A DNA stretch of 8,412 bases from Dehalococcoidia bacterium (GCA_003563865.1 PWTP01000140.1:1-8412), one strand, 5' to 3'. Shown: positions 1-6,692, numbered from the stretch's first letter. Notes: generated from the letters alone by a model not told the origin. Made by a program: numbers and translations.

Positions 1-49
1 AGACAGCGCCAAGTATGATTATAATATAAACAACGGTTTGAGCTTCCAT
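1..49 (-). CDS. Possible 5' end of a leftward gene, cut by the window edge
   Basis: Reading leftward from an ATG at 49, the frame stays open to the window edge and gives 16 residues, MEAQTVVYIIIILGAV. This is strongly hydrophobic from residue 6 on, like the start of a membrane segment or signal anchor. The same frame is open further upstream, with another ATG at 115. A promoter-like TTGACA/TATTTT pair lies at 70-99 and would begin transcription about 14 nt before ATG 49. That favours the inner start. No Shine-Dalgarno sequence precedes either ATG. The product cannot be identified from so little sequence, and the frame may be open by chance. Confidence 0.3.
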   Translation of the reverse strand, partial: MEAQTVVYIIIILGAV

Positions 50-69
50 AATATTCGAAGGACAGGTTA

Positions 70-99
70 AAAATACCAGCTTTTGAGGCAAAGTGTCAA
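70..99 (-). promoter_or_regulatory. Candidate sigma70-type promoter, leftward
   Basis: On the minus strand there is an exact TTGACA (-35) at 99-94. An 18-nt spacer separates it from TATTTT at 75-70 (4 of 6 matches to TATAAT). Transcription would start near 63, just ahead of the possible ATG at 49. The -35 match is perfect, but the -10 is weak and the gene it would serve is only inferred. Confidence 0.35.
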
Positions 100-188
100 A
101 GAAAGAGTACGGCATGATTTGCCTGCTTGCCGGAGGTGATGCTAGACTTTTTTTAAATTTTACCGCAAATTGGCAGGAGAATTAATCA

Positions 189-821
189 ATGTTAATAGAA
201 ACCATTACGGTAGGTGCTTTTGAAACCAATTGTTACATAGTATCGGGTTCAAATTCCGGCCGGGCGGTGGTTATTGACCCGGGAGCAGAGGGGAGGCGCA
301 TCGCCGGACGCTTAAAACAACTTAACATAAAGCTCGAGACAATAGTACTTACTCACGGTCACCCTGATCATATTATGGGAGTTAAAGAGTTGAAAGAAGG
401 CACTGGTGCTAAAGTGCTGATGCATGAAGACGACCTTGATCTGGTAAAAGATAAACGGCTTGCCTTTATGCTGGGTATGGAACAAGCCGGTTTTGAACCG
501 GATGAGTTTCTCAAAGACGGGCAGGATATGGATTTAGCCGGCTTAACTCTAAAAGTTATGCATACCCCGGGACATTCAAAGGGAAGCATTTGTATTCAAT
601 GCCAGGATGCATTATTTAGTGGTGACCTGCTGTTTTGCCAGGGCATAGGCAGGATAGATCTGCCTGGAGGCAGTGAAGCTCAAATTATGCAAAGCCTCAG
701 GCAGGTTATAAAATTACCTCTCGAGACAAAAGTTTACCCTGGGCATGGCCCCGAAACTACAATCGAAGCCGAGCGCCAGGGTAACTTGTATATTGCAGAT
801 CTCCTTAGAGAATTCCGTTAA
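189..821 (+). CDS. Metallo-beta-lactamase-fold hydrolase (glyoxalase II / YcbL-like)
   Basis: This is a soluble 210-residue metallohydrolase of the glyoxalase II-like branch of the metallo-beta-lactamase superfamily. The complete dinuclear metal site is visible: H56, H58, D60 and H61 in the THGHPDH motif, then H129 in the TPGHSKGS motif, D146 in SGDLLF and H186 in YPGHGP. It is shorter than classical glyoxalase II (about 250 residues) and ends soon after the last histidine. It therefore lacks most of the C-terminal helical domain that binds glutathione thioesters, which makes it closer to the small YcbL-type enzymes. The substrate cannot be told from sequence; a thioester is the usual guess. 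The ATG is supported by AGGAG at 175-179, nine nt upstream. It is the only confident rightward gene here. Its last 17 bp overlap the end of the convergent pyrophosphatase gene. No convincing promoter was found upstream. Confidence 0.93.
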   Translation: MLIETITVGAFETNCYIVSGSNSGRAVVIDPGAEGRRIAGRLKQLNIKLETIVLTHGHPDHIMGVKELKEGTGAKVLMHEDDLDLVKDKRLAFMLGMEQAGFEPDEFLKDGQDMDLAGLTLKVMHTPGHSKGSICIQCQDALFSGDLLFCQGIGRIDLPGGSEAQIMQSLRQVIKLPLETKVYPGHGPETTIEAERQGNLYIADLLREFR

Positions 822-2838
822 AACTGGCAAATACCGGTGCCAGCACCAGTGAGATAATGGTTATAAGCTTAATCATGATATTGAGTGACGGACCGGATGT
901 GTCTTTCATCGGGTCTCCGACTGTATCTCCAACTACCGAAGCCTTGTGGGCAACCGAACCTTTTCCACCGTAGGCACCCGTCTCTATCCATTTCTTGGCG
1001 TTGTCCCAGGAGCCACCTGCGTTTGCAAAAGTAATGGCCAGAACCAGGCCGGTGGCTATGGCTCCACCCAGGAAGCCACCAAGGGCTATCGGCCCCAGTA
1101 TCAAACCGACCAGTATGGGTGACAAAATGGTTATAAGGCCTGGTAAAACCATTTGCTTAAGCGAATCTTTGGTGCAAATGTCTACACACCTGGCATATTC
1201 AGGCTTGGCAGTACCTTCCATTAATCCGGGGATTTCTTTGAACTGCCGGCGAACTTCATTAACTATAGAAAAACTTGTTTTACCTACGGCTTCCATTGTA
1301 AGTGCACAGAATACCGCTGGTAAGAGTGCGCCCAGGAATAAACCGGCTAATACTGTAGGATCAAGCAGGCTAACCACTGTAATGCCTACAGCCTGTGAAT
1401 ATGCAAAGAGTAAAGCTAAAGAAGTAAGTCCGGCTGCACCAATGGCAAAGCCCTTGCCGGTAGCAGCAGTTGTGTTGCCCAGTGAATCGAGGGCATCGGT
1501 TCGCTCGCGGATTTCTTTGGGAAGCCCGCTCATTTCAACAATTCCACCGGCATTATCAGCTACCGGGCCATAGGCATCGGTTGCATCCTGGATACCGAGG
1601 GTGGAAAGCATGCCTACACCGGCAATTGCCACTCCATATACATCTGCCAGCTGATAGGCCAAGACTACGGCAATGGTGATAAACACTATTGGTGGTAAAG
1701 TACTTAACAGGCCGTTGCCAAAACCGGCAATAATGTTAGTTCCGGCCCCGGTCTGGGATGCCTCGGCTATTTTCAGGGTGGGTTTGTACACATAGGATGT
1801 GAAGTAGTTGGTGCTCTCACCAATGAGTATGCCGGTTACCAGGCCGACTAAAATAGCCCAGAAGACCCTGATATCAATTCCAAGTAATGTCACGGCAAGA
1901 TAAGCAAATAAAGCTGCCAGAATTCCTGCAGCGAATGTGCCGCGCCTAAGGGCGTTTAGCAGCGCAGTCATTTCAAGCTTTTCACCGACGCGAATTAACA
2001 AGATGCCGATAATGGATGCCAGTATACCTCCGGCAGCAACCATTAAGGGCAAGAACCAGCCTGCTGCTTCGCTGGGTACCAGTGACAGGCCCAGGGCGGG
2101 TGACATTACAGCAATGGTGGCCAGAGCAGTGGTAGCAATGATTGAGCTCACGTAGGACTCAAAAAGGTCAGCCCCCATTCCGGCTACATCGCCTACATTA
2201 TCACCAACAAAATCGGCAATGACGGCGGCATTCCGGGGATCGTCTTCCGGAATATTTTCTTCGACCTTGCCGACAATGTCGGCACCGGTATCGGCCGCCT
2301 TGGTATAGATGCCGCCACCAATGCGGGCAAAGATGGCTACCGATGATGCGCCGAAACCGAATCCGGGTATGATTTGAACAAAGTCAGCATGGGTGTTAAA
2401 GATGAAAAACAGCAGGGTCAGGCCCAGTATGCCTATACCGACCACGCTCATGCCCATAACCGCTCCGGCTCGGAAAGATACCTTCAGGCCGTGGTTCAAA
2501 CCGTGCTGTACTGCAGCTGCAGTACGCGAGTTGGCCCTGATGGCAACGCTCATGCCGATATAACCGGCAAGTCCCGAGCAGATTGCTCCAAAAATAAAGC
2601 TCAGAGCTACAAACCATCCAAGAAGTGGTATAAAACCAAGGATAAGGGTAACCGCAACTACGAATATGGCAAGAATGCGGTACTCTCTTCCCAGGAAGGC
2701 GATGGCACCTTCCTTAATAGCATTTGAAATTTCCCGAACTTTTTGTGTCCCCTGGGGTTGTTTCATAACAAACCGGGCCATAAACCCGGCAACTGCAACC
2801 CCTAGTAAGCCAGCTAGTAAACTGACAACTAACTCCAA
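805..2838 (-). CDS. hppA: Membrane-bound ion-pumping pyrophosphatase (K+-dependent type)
   Basis: This is an integral membrane pump that couples hydrolysis of inorganic pyrophosphate to H+ or Na+ export. Its 677 residues are almost entirely hydrophobic helices, as in the usual 16-helix family. Visible active-site motifs are YTKAAD with K180 and D183, GADIVGKVE (187-193, key D187 and K191), the acidic run D209-D213-D217, and the C-terminal D638/D642/D646 block. GNTTAATGKG (454-463) has A458 and G461 where K+-independent enzymes have Lys and Thr, so K+ dependence is expected. The semi-conserved glutamate is E227, in DLFESY. I could not decide between H+ and Na+ from it. One oddity is Phe210 where the family normally has Asn (DNVGDNVGD). 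Translation starts at a TTG, forced by AGGAGG six nt upstream and a stop codon just before. The gene lies 74 nt after thiE, beyond a stem-loop. Confidence 0.97.
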   Translation of the reverse strand: MELVVSLLAGLLGVAVAGFMARFVMKQPQGTQKVREISNAIKEGAIAFLGREYRILAIFVVAVTLILGFIPLLGWFVALSFIFGAICSGLAGYIGMSVAIRANSRTAAAVQHGLNHGLKVSFRAGAVMGMSVVGIGILGLTLLFFIFNTHADFVQIIPGFGFGASSVAIFARIGGGIYTKAADTGADIVGKVEENIPEDDPRNAAVIADFVGDNVGDVAGMGADLFESYVSSIIATTALATIAVMSPALGLSLVPSEAAGWFLPLMVAAGGILASIIGILLIRVGEKLEMTALLNALRRGTFAAGILAALFAYLAVTLLGIDIRVFWAILVGLVTGILIGESTNYFTSYVYKPTLKIAEASQTGAGTNIIAGFGNGLLSTLPPIVFITIAVVLAYQLADVYGVAIAGVGMLSTLGIQDATDAYGPVADNAGGIVEMSGLPKEIRERTDALDSLGNTTAATGKGFAIGAAGLTSLALLFAYSQAVGITVVSLLDPTVLAGLFLGALLPAVFCALTMEAVGKTSFSIVNEVRRQFKEIPGLMEGTAKPEYARCVDICTKDSLKQMVLPGLITILSPILVGLILGPIALGGFLGGAIATGLVLAITFANAGGSWDNAKKWIETGAYGGKGSVAHKASVVGDTVGDPMKDTSGPSLNIMIKLITIISLVLAPVFASFNGIL

Positions 2839-2844
2839 ATTAAT

Positions 2845-2850
2845 CCTCCT
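2845..2850 (-). promoter_or_regulatory. Shine-Dalgarno site fixing the TTG start of hppA
   Basis: The minus strand reads AGGAGG-ATTAAT-TTG, a perfect Shine-Dalgarno core six nt before the TTG at 2838. In the same frame a TAA lies at 2868-2866, and no ATG or GTG lies between it and the TTG. The next in-frame Met is residue 20, inside the first membrane helix. The TTG is therefore the real start. Confidence 0.85.
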
Positions 2851-2865
2851 TTTATAATATATATT

Positions 2866-2903
2866 TTAGTGGCCTGAATCCTTTTACCGTTTCAGGCCAC
2901 TAA
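2866..2903 (-). terminator. Perfect 13-bp stem-loop between thiE and hppA (terminator or attenuator-like)
   Basis: TTAGTGGCCTGAA at 2866-2878 is the exact reverse complement of TTCAGGCCACTAA at 2891-2903, with a 12-nt loop between. In thiE transcripts the stem begins about ten nt after the thiE stop codon, the usual place for an intrinsic terminator. The minus-strand tail after the stem is A/U-rich (AATATATATTATAAAA) but has no clean U run. Strong termination is therefore doubtful. Partial termination, RNA processing or 3'-end protection fits equally well. The plus-strand tail also lacks a T run. Confidence 0.55.
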
Positions 2904-2912
2904 TTCTTAAAG

Positions 2913-3995
2913 TTATTGGTCAACAGTATCTGATAATCTGCGAAAAGCACCGGTAAAGCTGGTATCAAATGCAGCCGGTGCATTGACGGCTACCGCATCA
3001 GCTCCAGCTGAAACAACCAGGCCTATGTTAGCATGATTTATGCCTCCAATAGCAACTACAGGCAGGCTGGAAGCCTTTCGGATTTGCTTGAGTGCTTCGA
3101 TGCCGATAATTTTGTCACAAAACTTAATTTCACTGGCAAATATTTGCCCGGATGTTATAAAGTCAGCTCCTTCAGATTCGGCTTGAGTAGCCTGGCTGGC
3201 AGAAGAAGCACAAACACCAACCAGAGTGTCAACCGGCAAATACTTTCTGGCAATACCGGCCGGCAAATCATGTTGGTGTAAGTGCAGGCCATCAGCATTA
3301 CATGCCAGTGCCAGGTCCAGGCGGCCGTTAATAATAAGCAGAGAATCTGTTTGAGAGCATAACTCTCTCAGGTCGCTTGTAATTTTGAAAACTTCCCGGT
3401 CGGTGCCTTTGACTTTTCCAATAATAACAACCCGGGTGCCGGCTTTGATAACCGCCCGAGCCATGTCAACATAAGAATAATTACCCAAAAACTTTGCATC
3501 AAGAACAACACACAGGCCTTTAATGCGGTTTTGCTTGCCCCTACGGGTTAGCATTGAAACCATTTCGCTTTCCAGTGTATAAAGGTTGAAGCGGGCTTGT
3601 TTGTATATTTCACTATCGATGCTAACTGTCTCCATTTTGGCCAGTTCTTCAATAACCCTTAAACCTTGTTCAGCCCGTCTGGCGTTGGCAACAATAAAAT
3701 TACCCAGATCCGGGCCGGAGCTGCCGGTATCGGTTTCAAGAAAAGCGCCAACATCACCAGTTGCATCCCGCGAGGCCAACAGGTTCTTTTTATCAGCCCA
3801 CGGTACTTCCTCCAGCCGGTGCCGCATGTTTTTTAGCTGCCGGGTTAACCGGGGGTTGCTTAAGCCGAGGCGGGCAATATCCTCAAGAACCCTTAAGCCT
3901 TCACCGACACGGTTCAAGCTGGCATCTATAATACGCATTGCGTTAATACTGGAGGAGTTAAAATCGGTATTGTCCATAGTTATAAAGCCAGACAT
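2913..3995 (-). CDS. thiE: ThiD2-ThiE-like fusion protein (thiamine phosphate synthase family, divergent active site)
   Basis: This is a 360-residue two-domain protein. Residues about 18-150 match the ThiD2 domain found fused to ThiE in several phyla, with the repeated EGLRVLED and QGLRVIEE helices and RDATGDVG (76-83). Residues about 158-358 form a ThiE/TenI-type TIM barrel. ThiE normally joins HMP diphosphate and thiazole phosphate into thiamine phosphate. Kept features include D243 (the Mg ligand equivalent to Bacillus D112), K291 and the phosphate-loop IGGI (316-319). Several expected residues are absent: the Q-x-R-x-K pyrophosphate motif aligns with I191, G193 and V195; the Mg ligand D93 is G224; GVS is GVC (C262); and the final S-A-I phosphate motif is A-P-A (339-341). 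INGRLDLAL resembles TenI, yet TenI's catalytic His is S264. The family is clear but the activity is not. The start is uncertain: only a weak GGTGG 12 nt upstream supports the ATG at 3995, and Met7 is an alternative. The gene lies 23 nt after yraN, with no room for a TPP riboswitch. Confidence 0.85.
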   Translation of the reverse strand: MSGFITMDNTDFNSSSINAMRIIDASLNRVGEGLRVLEDIARLGLSNPRLTRQLKNMRHRLEEVPWADKKNLLASRDATGDVGAFLETDTGSSGPDLGNFIVANARRAEQGLRVIEELAKMETVSIDSEIYKQARFNLYTLESEMVSMLTRRGKQNRIKGLCVVLDAKFLGNYSYVDMARAVIKAGTRVVIIGKVKGTDREVFKITSDLRELCSQTDSLLIINGRLDLALACNADGLHLHQHDLPAGIARKYLPVDTLVGVCASSASQATQAESEGADFITSGQIFASEIKFCDKIIGIEALKQIRKASSLPVVAIGGINHANIGLVVSAGADAVAVNAPAAFDTSFTGAFRRLSDTVDQ

Positions 3996-4018
3996 TTTAA
4001 CACAAAACCACCGGCAGG

Positions 4019-4393
4019 TTAAAAAAACCCGTTTGCTTCTATGGCATTGATAATATGTTCTATTCTGGTGGCTTTGCCATTTGCATCCATCATTATGGCC
4101 ACAATATCTATGCGGTAATTTTCAGGCAAATCTGTGTGTTGCTGGCAGTAAATCCGGGAGAGAGCAATCAATTTTTTCTTTTTGGCCTGGTTAATTGATT
4201 CTTCCGGCCTCCCAAAACAGTTACCGGTTTTACTTCTTACTTCAACAAAAACCAGCTCATTAGCACTGGTGGCTATTATATCAATTTCTCCGATATATGT
4301 ACGGTAGTTGGTATGAAGAATACGGTAGCCCTTTTTGCCCAGGAAACCGGCAGCAATTTTTTCGGCCAGCCAGCCGGTTTCTTTAGCTTTCAT
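4019..4393 (-). CDS. yraN: YraN / UPF0102 family nuclease-fold protein
   Basis: This is a small soluble protein of 124 residues, the normal size for UPF0102. It carries the predicted PD-(D/E)xK nuclease core: E11 in WLAEKIA, G35-E36-I37-D38 (GEID), E51 in FVEVRSK with K55, and R94/D96 in the C-terminal RIDIV strand. The family is thought to act on nucleic acid, but no precise biochemical role is established to my knowledge. Its start overlaps the end of rnhB by 11 nt, with no strong Shine-Dalgarno site, so translational coupling to rnhB is likely. A rnhB-yraN pairing is common in bacteria and hints at a shared role in DNA maintenance, which is inference. It is intact and not unusual in composition. 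Confidence 0.92.
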   Translation of the reverse strand: MKAKETGWLAEKIAAGFLGKKGYRILHTNYRTYIGEIDIIATSANELVFVEVRSKTGNCFGRPEESINQAKKKKLIALSRIYCQQHTDLPENYRIDIVAIMMDANGKATRIEHIINAIEANGFF

Positions 4394-5024
4394 AAACCAG
4401 GCCCAGGCGTGGTTTTATGGGGTGGAAGGAGCGGCGGTGAATGGGGCACGGACCGAGCTGTTTTATTGATTCCAGGTGTTTGGGCGTGGGATAACCTTTA
4501 TTATGCGAAAAGCCATATCCGGGGTAACATCTGTCCATTTCAATCATCAGACGGTCACGGGCAACTTTAGCCAGGATTGAAGCACAAGCAATACTCAAAC
4601 AGCAGCCATCGCCACCGGTTATTCCCTTTTGTGGCAGATTGGCCTCCGGCAGGCGGAAATAATCTATTATGAGTGCATCAGGTTGTGGTTTCAGCATATC
4701 AATGGCCTTTTTCATTGCTATCCTGGTTGCCCTGGCAATGCCGTCCTGGTCTACCTCCTGGCTGGATACAAAACCAACCCCATAAGAAATAGCCTGTTTC
4801 TTAATGATTTCTTCAAGGTATTCCCGTTTATTGGCTGAAAGCAGTTTGCTGTCACGCACATCTTTCAGCCAGATCGCAGCCAGATCAAGGTCAAGAATAA
4901 CCGCTCCGGCAGTCACTGGCCCGGCCAGAGGTGCACGGCCGGCTTCATCAATTCCGGCAATCAACAGATATCCCTGGCTGGCAAACAGCCTTTCAAATTT
5001 AAAACTCGGGATTTTGGCCGACAT
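4383..5024 (-). CDS. rnhB: Ribonuclease HII
   Basis: This enzyme cuts RNA in RNA-DNA hybrids, and in particular next to single ribonucleotides misincorporated in DNA. Its 213 residues match the family length. The four catalytic carboxylates are visible: D26 and E27 in GIDEAGR, D121 in LIIDYF and D139 in GGDG. SILAKVARD (149-157), YGFSHNKGYPT (170-180) and the C-terminal HRRSFHPIK (197-205) are also typical. The one departure is the ribonucleotide-sensing GRG motif, which reads G29-R30-A31 here; the third codon is GCA, so this is a true Ala codon in the given sequence. The ATG is supported by CCAGGA at 5036-5031, six nt upstream, inside the end of mnmA. The gene begins two nt after the mnmA stop and overlaps yraN downstream, which places it mid-operon. 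Confidence 0.97.
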   Translation of the reverse strand: MSAKIPSFKFERLFASQGYLLIAGIDEAGRAPLAGPVTAGAVILDLDLAAIWLKDVRDSKLLSANKREYLEEIIKKQAISYGVGFVSSQEVDQDGIARATRIAMKKAIDMLKPQPDALIIDYFRLPEANLPQKGITGGDGCCLSIACASILAKVARDRLMIEMDRCYPGYGFSHNKGYPTPKHLESIKQLGPCPIHRRSFHPIKPRLGLVYES

Positions 5025-5026
5025 AA

Positions 5027-6058
5027 CTAATCCTGGATTATACCACCCCCGAGCACTTCATCTCCACAATAAAAAACAATGCTCTGGCCGGGGGCAACCG
5101 ATTTTACTGTGCGGGAAAAATAAACATCTGCATAGCTGTCCTGTTGCGTAATTTGCACCTTGATTTCAGGAGCTCTGCACCTTATTTTGGCAGTTATATT
5201 TTCTTTTTCAGCGGGGAAGCTTCCCGAAATCCACGACAGGCCGCTAGCTTTCAAGTGCCGGTATAATAGCTCTGACTCAGGGCCCACTACAACCGTGTTA
5301 CCGGGATAATCGAGCCTGATCACATATAATTTATCCGGGCCACCCAGGTTCAAGCCGTGACGCTGGCCGATGGTGTAGTTATAAATACCTTCATGGTTGG
5401 CAATCCATTCTCTGGCCTGGTTTAATATCGGCCCCGGATTTGGAGCCAGCCGCTGTTTTAAGAACTTCCGGTAATCTCTGTCTTTTAGAAAACATATATC
5501 CTGGCTTTCACTATTGGTTGAGACCGGCAGTTTAAAGTATTCAGCCAAACGGGTCACTTCTCCCTTCTCAAGGTGGCCAACGGGAAACAGGCATTGGGAC
5601 AGCTTTTCCTGGTTGAGGGTATACAGAAAGTAAGACTGGTCTTTGAAATTATCCCTGCTTTTTAGCAGCCGGTAGCCTTTCTCCCCCTTTTCAATTTGGG
5701 CGTAATGGCCGGTGGCCAGATATTTGGCTCCTGATTTGCGGGCATAATCAAGCAGCAAACCAAATTTTAAGTTACGGTTACAAATAACACAGGGGTTGGG
5801 CGTCCTTCCCTGCCGGTACTCATAACAAAAAGGGCTGATTACACTTTGCTCAAACTCGTCACTCAGGCTTAAGACGTAATGTGGGATACCCAGTTTTGCC
5901 GTGATGTTGCGGGCTGCATCAATGGCTGGTTTGGAGCCGGATGCGTACAGGTGCATGGTAAGCCCTGCTACCTGGTAACCCTGCTCTTTGAGTAATGCAG
6001 CTGCCACAGCAGAGTCAACTCCTCCACTTAAGGCAACTGCCACTTTTACTCTTGCCAT
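5027..6058 (-). CDS. mnmA: tRNA-specific 2-thiouridylase MnmA
   Basis: This cytoplasmic enzyme adenylates U34 of Lys, Glu and Gln tRNAs and replaces its 2-oxygen with sulfur. The 343-residue protein has the PP-loop ATPase motif SGGVDS (11-16), GHY (117-119) of the active site, DQSYFLY (140-146) for tRNA contact, and the C-terminal GQRHGL and GGGI barrel motifs. The catalytic cysteines should be C93 and C189 (in SQDICF). Unlike the E. coli and Bacillus enzymes, which read NPDxxC, this one reads NPCVIC, adding C90 and making a CxxC plus Cys set that could hold an iron-sulfur cluster. The stretch between the PP-loop and the first cysteines is shorter than in those enzymes. GGAG at 6069-6066, seven nt before the ATG, supports the start. 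The gene follows tmk by one nt. Confidence 0.97.
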   Translation of the reverse strand: MARVKVAVALSGGVDSAVAAALLKEQGYQVAGLTMHLYASGSKPAIDAARNITAKLGIPHYVLSLSDEFEQSVISPFCYEYRQGRTPNPCVICNRNLKFGLLLDYARKSGAKYLATGHYAQIEKGEKGYRLLKSRDNFKDQSYFLYTLNQEKLSQCLFPVGHLEKGEVTRLAEYFKLPVSTNSESQDICFLKDRDYRKFLKQRLAPNPGPILNQAREWIANHEGIYNYTIGQRHGLNLGGPDKLYVIRLDYPGNTVVVGPESELLYRHLKASGLSWISGSFPAEKENITAKIRCRAPEIKVQITQQDSYADVYFSRTVKSVAPGQSIVFYCGDEVLGGGIIQD

Positions 6059-6059
6059 T

Positions 6060-6688
6060 TTACAGCTCCGGCTGAATAAGGTAGCGGTTTACGTTTTCCC
6101 GGATAATCTGGCTGATGATATCTTTGCTTAGTGTGGCGTCAATAACCAGCCACCTTTCGGGCTCTTCTTCGGCTATAGTCAGATATCCCTGCCTTATTTT
6201 GCGGTGAAAAGCCGGGTTTTCAGCTTCAAAGCGGTCTTTGCCGGCTTTCTGGCGTTTAAGGGCTTCTTCGGGAGATATATCAAGCAGAATGGAATAATCT
6301 GGCTGGCAGCCACGGGTGGCAATATTATTAATTTCAGTTACCATTTCAAGGTCAAGTTCTCTTCCATAACCCTGGTAAGCGAGTGTGGAATCGGTAAAGC
6401 GGTCTATTACTACCACCATTCCCTGGTCAAGAGAAGGGATAATAACTTCTTTAACCAGCTGGGCACGCGAAGCATTGAATAACAGCAGTTCGGTTAGTGG
6501 ATCGAGGGCTATCTTGCCAGACCATTTGAGTAGCCGGTTGATCTCTTCTCCCAGCGGAGTGGAACCGGGTTCGTGCAGCAGTATTGACGGGATAGTCCGG
6601 CTTTGAAGATTTGAGTAAAGGGTTTGTGCCTGAAGGCTTTTCCCGCAACCGTCAAGGCCTTCAAAAGCTATGAACAACGAGTTCTTGT

Positions 6689-6692
<4 letters not shown>
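6060..6692 (-). CDS. tmk: Thymidylate kinase (dTMP kinase)
   Basis: This enzyme phosphorylates dTMP to dTDP, an essential step in dTTP supply. Its 210 residues are the standard length. Visible motifs are the P-loop GLDGCGKS (12-19), the DRF motif (97-99) followed by D101-S102 and the Y106-Q107-G108 nucleotide contact, LLDI (136-139), and a basic lid segment ([11 protein letters not shown], 146-156). Basic residues in the lid rather than the P-loop suggest the bacterial type II class. The usual TREPGGT motif is altered to LHEPGST (39-45), so the conserved Arg is His40. The gene uses a GTG start (6692-6690) that overlaps the R3H gene stop as GTGA, a four-nt overlap implying translational coupling. 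It is intact. Confidence 0.95.

Noticed and set aside
20..25. Exact TATAAT as a promoter for the rightward hydrolase gene
   Set aside because: Its -35 would fall at or beyond the window edge, the leader would be over 150 nt, and the bases are also explained as part of the possible leftward coding start. It cannot be supported.
127..157. TTGCCG with TTTAAA as a hydrolase promoter
   Set aside because: Both boxes match only 4 of 6 and the spacer is 19 nt, so it is no better than chance in A/T-rich DNA.
824..838. CTGGC...GCCAG inverted repeat after the hydrolase stop as a terminator
   Set aside because: The stem is only 5 bp, has no following T run, and lies in conserved hppA coding sequence.
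995..1573. Rightward open frame of 192 codons opposite hppA
   Set aside because: It lies wholly antisense to a well-matched pyrophosphatase gene, has a Ser/Ala/Pro-rich shadow composition, and shows no recognised motif.
3996..4018. TPP riboswitch ahead of thiE
   Set aside because: The gap to yraN is only 23 nt and contains no THI-box sequence.
3586..4050. Rightward open frame of 154 codons opposite the ThiD2 region and yraN end
   Set aside because: It crosses two real genes on the other strand, has no ribosome site of note and no recognisable motif.
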